From: Mycobacterium sp. E796
GTDB taxonomy: Bacteria; Actinomycetota; Actinomycetes; Mycobacteriales; Mycobacteriaceae
DNA: 52,941 nt
Direction of reading: 5' to 3'
Assembly (NCBI RefSeq): GCF_001672815.1
Contig: NZ_LZKK01000012.1
Coordinates: 1 to 52,941 of the forward strand
The notes under the pieces are model-generated. The model saw only the letters and a list, made by a program, of their open reading frames with translations, was not told the origin of the DNA and ran no database searches. The translations under genes were made by a program, and so were the position numbers. Positions 50,914 through 52,941 of this stretch are shown in pieces (position 1 is the first letter of the stretch; each line of letters opens with the position of its first letter).

Positions 50914-51123
50914 CTGGGTGGTCGGTTCACGGCCAGTCACATCCGTCACATCGACACCGTTGCGGCATCCCATGTTTGAACCGCAAACGTGATATCGCCG
51001 GCGCCATCAACTTTCAGAGCCAGTGCCCCCGGCCAGCTCGCGGCCGGTGTGGCGGCCGCGAATCGTGCGACGCGGCCCGCCGGCGTAAGCGCCGCGCGGG
51101 GACCATCGAATAACCTGGGACAA

Positions 51124-52116
51124 ATGGCGACCTCGAAAGTCGAGCGGCTGGTTAATCTCGTGATCGCCCTGCTGTCCACCCGCGGCTACGTCACCGCCGA
51201 AAAGATCAGGTCCAGCGTCGCCGGCTATTCCGACAGCCCTAGCGCCGAGGCGTTTTCGCGGATGTTCGAGCGAGACAAGAACGAATTGCGCGACCTCGGC
51301 ATCCCGCTGGAGGTCGGCCGGGTGTCGGCCATGGATCCCACCGAGGGCTACCGGATCAACCGCGACGCCTACGCGTTGGCGCCGGTCGACCTCACCCCGG
51401 ACGAGGCGGCCGCGGTGGCCGTCGCCACGCAGCTGTGGGAGTCGCCCGAACTGATCACCGCCACCCAGGGCGCCCTGCTCAAGCTGCGCGCCGCCGGCGT
51501 GGACGTCGACCCGGACGCCCCGGTGGCCATCGCGTCCCCGGCCGGCGTGCCGGGCCTGCGCGGGTCGGAGGAGGTGCTCGGGATCCTGTTGTCCGCCATC
51601 GCTTCCCGTCAGGCGGTGCAGTTTCCCCACCGGCCATCGCGGGCCGAGCCCTACACGACGCGCACCGTCGAGCCCTGGGGCGTGGTCACCGAAAAGGGCC
51701 GCTGGTACCTGGTCGGCCACGACCGCGACCGCGGCGCCACCCGCACCTTCCGGCTCTCCCGGATCGGGGACGACGTCACGCCCATCGGCCCGCCCGGGGC
51801 GGTCACGGTGCCCGACGGCGTCGATCTGCGAAAGATCGTGGCCCAGACGGTCAGCGAGTGGCCGGCCGGGGGACAGGCCCGGGTGTGGGTCGCCGACGGG
51901 CGGGCCACCGCGCTGCGGCGCGCCGGGAGATCGGTGGGGGCGCAAGAACTGGCCGGCCGCGCCGGCGAGGTGATCGAAATCGGCATCGGATCCGCCGACC
52001 AGCTGGCCCGCGACATCGCCGGCTATGGGGCCGACGCCGTCGTGCTCGAGCCGCAATCGCTGCGCGACGAGGTGCTGGCCCGGTTGCGCGCGCATGCGGA
52101 GGTGCACAGCTCATGA
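51124..52116 (+). CDS. pafB: Transcriptional regulator PafB
   Basis: The 330-residue WYL-domain regulator activates the RecA-independent DNA-damage response as PafBC. The N-terminal winged helix (LVNLVIALLSTRGYVTAEKI, MFERDKNELRDLGIPLEVG) is followed by the WYL domain (FPHRPSRAEPYTTRTVEPWG, KGRWYLVGHDRDRGATRTFR) and its C-terminal extension. The WYL domain is thought to sense single-stranded DNA or a related signal. The ATG is at 51124. The 210-bp gap after pafA has no gene. Its stop overlaps pafC by ATGA. Confidence 0.95.
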   Translation: MATSKVERLVNLVIALLSTRGYVTAEKIRSSVAGYSDSPSAEAFSRMFERDKNELRDLGIPLEVGRVSAMDPTEGYRINRDAYALAPVDLTPDEAAAVAVATQLWESPELITATQGALLKLRAAGVDVDPDAPVAIASPAGVPGLRGSEEVLGILLSAIASRQAVQFPHRPSRAEPYTTRTVEPWGVVTEKGRWYLVGHDRDRGATRTFRLSRIGDDVTPIGPPGAVTVPDGVDLRKIVAQTVSEWPAGGQARVWVADGRATALRRAGRSVGAQELAGRAGEVIEIGIGSADQLARDIAGYGADAVVLEPQSLRDEVLARLRAHAEVHSS

Positions 52117-52941
52117 CCCCCGTGTCCACCCGGCTCGTTCGGCTGCTCAACATGGTCCCGTATTTCCAGGCCAACCCGAAGGTCACCCGGGCCAAGGCCG
52201 CGGCCGACCTCGGGGTGTCGGAGAAGCAGCTGGAGGAGGACCTCAACCAGCTGTGGATGTGCGGTCTTCCCGGCTACTACCCGGGCGACCTCATCGACTT
52301 CGAGTTCTCGGGCGACACCATCGAGGTGACGTTCTCGGCGGGCATCGACCGGCCGCTCAAGCTCACGTCGCCCGAGGCCACCGGCCTGCTGGTGGCGCTG
52401 CGGGCGCTGGCCGACATCCCGGGCGTCGTCGACCCGGAGGCTGCGCGCAGCGCGATCGCCAAGATCGAGGCCGCCGCGGGCGCCGTCGGGCACGACGCTG
52501 CGTCTTTTGGCGCCTCCGGCACGGCCGTCGACGAGCCCGCACCCGTCGAAAGCCGCGCCGCGGCCGCCGTGCGCACGGCGGTGCAATACAAGCGCGCGCT
52601 GGCGATCGACTACTACTCCGCCTCGCACGACACCCTGACCAGCCGGGTCGTCGACCCCATCCGTGTCCTGCTGATCGGCGGCCACAGCTACCTGGAGGCG
52701 TGGTCGCGCGAAGCCGAAGGCGTCCGCCTGTTCCGCTTCGACCGGATCGTGGAGGCCACCGAGCTGGGCGAGCCGGCGGCCCCGCCGGAACCGGCCCTGC
52801 ACGCTCCGCCGGACACATCGCTGTTCGACGGCGACCCGTCGCTGCCGTCGGCGCGGCTCTGGGTGGCGCCCGCGGCGTCGTGGATGTTCGAGTACTACCC
52901 GATGCGCGAGGTGCTCGAGCTGGCCGACGGCTCGTGCGAGG
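52113..52941 (+). CDS. pafC: Transcriptional regulator PafC, 3' end cut by the window
   Basis: This is the partner of PafB, also a winged-helix plus WYL protein. 276 codons are visible, open to the window end (the M. tuberculosis protein has 316 residues). STRLVRLLNMVPYFQANPKV starts the helix-turn-helix; VQYKRALAIDYYSASHDTLT and VDPIRVLLIGGHSYLEAWSR are the WYL core. The ATG at 52113 overlaps the pafB stop (ATGA), so the heterodimer partners are translationally coupled. Confidence 0.94.
   Translation, partial: MTPVSTRLVRLLNMVPYFQANPKVTRAKAAADLGVSEKQLEEDLNQLWMCGLPGYYPGDLIDFEFSGDTIEVTFSAGIDRPLKLTSPEATGLLVALRALADIPGVVDPEAARSAIAKIEAAAGAVGHDAASFGASGTAVDEPAPVESRAAAAVRTAVQYKRALAIDYYSASHDTLTSRVVDPIRVLLIGGHSYLEAWSREAEGVRLFRFDRIVEATELGEPAAPPEPALHAPPDTSLFDGDPSLPSARLWVAPAASWMFEYYPMREVLELADGSCE

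Noticed and set aside
48559..50973. 804-codon open frame antisense to prcB, prcA and pafA
   Set aside because: Spans three well-identified genes on the other strand; shadow of their codon bias.

Overview
The window is high-GC actinobacterial DNA. Its gene content and order match the Mycobacterium tuberculosis region Rv2151c (ftsQ) to Rv2095c (pafC). Mycobacterial hallmarks are Wag31, mycothiol synthesis (MshC), the Pup-proteasome system, Lpp-type lipoproteins and a PE protein. The many local differences from M. tuberculosis suggest a non-tuberculous, probably slow-growing species; species cannot be fixed from sequence reading alone. Orthologue names rest on remembered M. tuberculosis proteins, not on a search.

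Layout. 1-112 is a library artefact: Illumina/Nextera adapter plus a short inverted copy of ftsQ. 113-6401 is the division and cell-wall cluster ftsQ-ftsZ-pgeF-yggS-sepF-yggT-wag31-Rv2144c. 6405-10088 holds a phosphoribosyltransferase, a small membrane protein, and a TetR gene with an operator facing two tandem alpha/beta hydrolases. 10284-14243 is a 3,960-bp island inserted at the 3' end of tRNA-Leu(GAG), bounded by 100-bp direct repeats. It carries a cupin gene, a decapitated isochorismatase-like gene, a methyltransferase, a PEBP gene, a MarR regulator and an IS256-type transposase remnant. 14435-29973 returns to the backbone: M20 peptidase, PEBP, an inserted PE gene, pyrD-DUF5703-lppL, a phosphatase/DUF3090/kinase-like set, cysQ, mshC, an accessory reductase plus TetR pair, an SDR and a PAC2 protein. 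The uppP gene that I remember between the Rv2137c and Rv2135c orthologues is not there.

30226-35339 holds metH-hisE-hisG. The metH product reads like the Escherichia coli type rather than the M. tuberculosis type. Its leader folds as an S-adenosylhomocysteine (SAH) riboswitch whose P1 strand overlaps a hairpin that masks the metH ribosome binding site. This is the most interesting signal in the window: gene and switch look like a unit, possibly acquired together.

35465-41876 holds DUF4126, a flavin disulfide reductase, a small unknown protein, a DEAD-box helicase, a RecB-like nuclease, TrmI, DUF503 and LppK. 42159-52941 is the complete pupylation and proteasome system: mpa, two conserved genes on the other strand, dop-pup-prcB-prcA, pafA and pafB-pafC (pafC cut by the window end). 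Dop deamidates Pup, PafA ligates it to targets, Mpa unfolds them into the PrcBA core, and PafBC regulates the DNA-damage response. Translational coupling through GTGA or ATGA overlaps is visible at pup/prcB, prcB/prcA and pafB/pafC.
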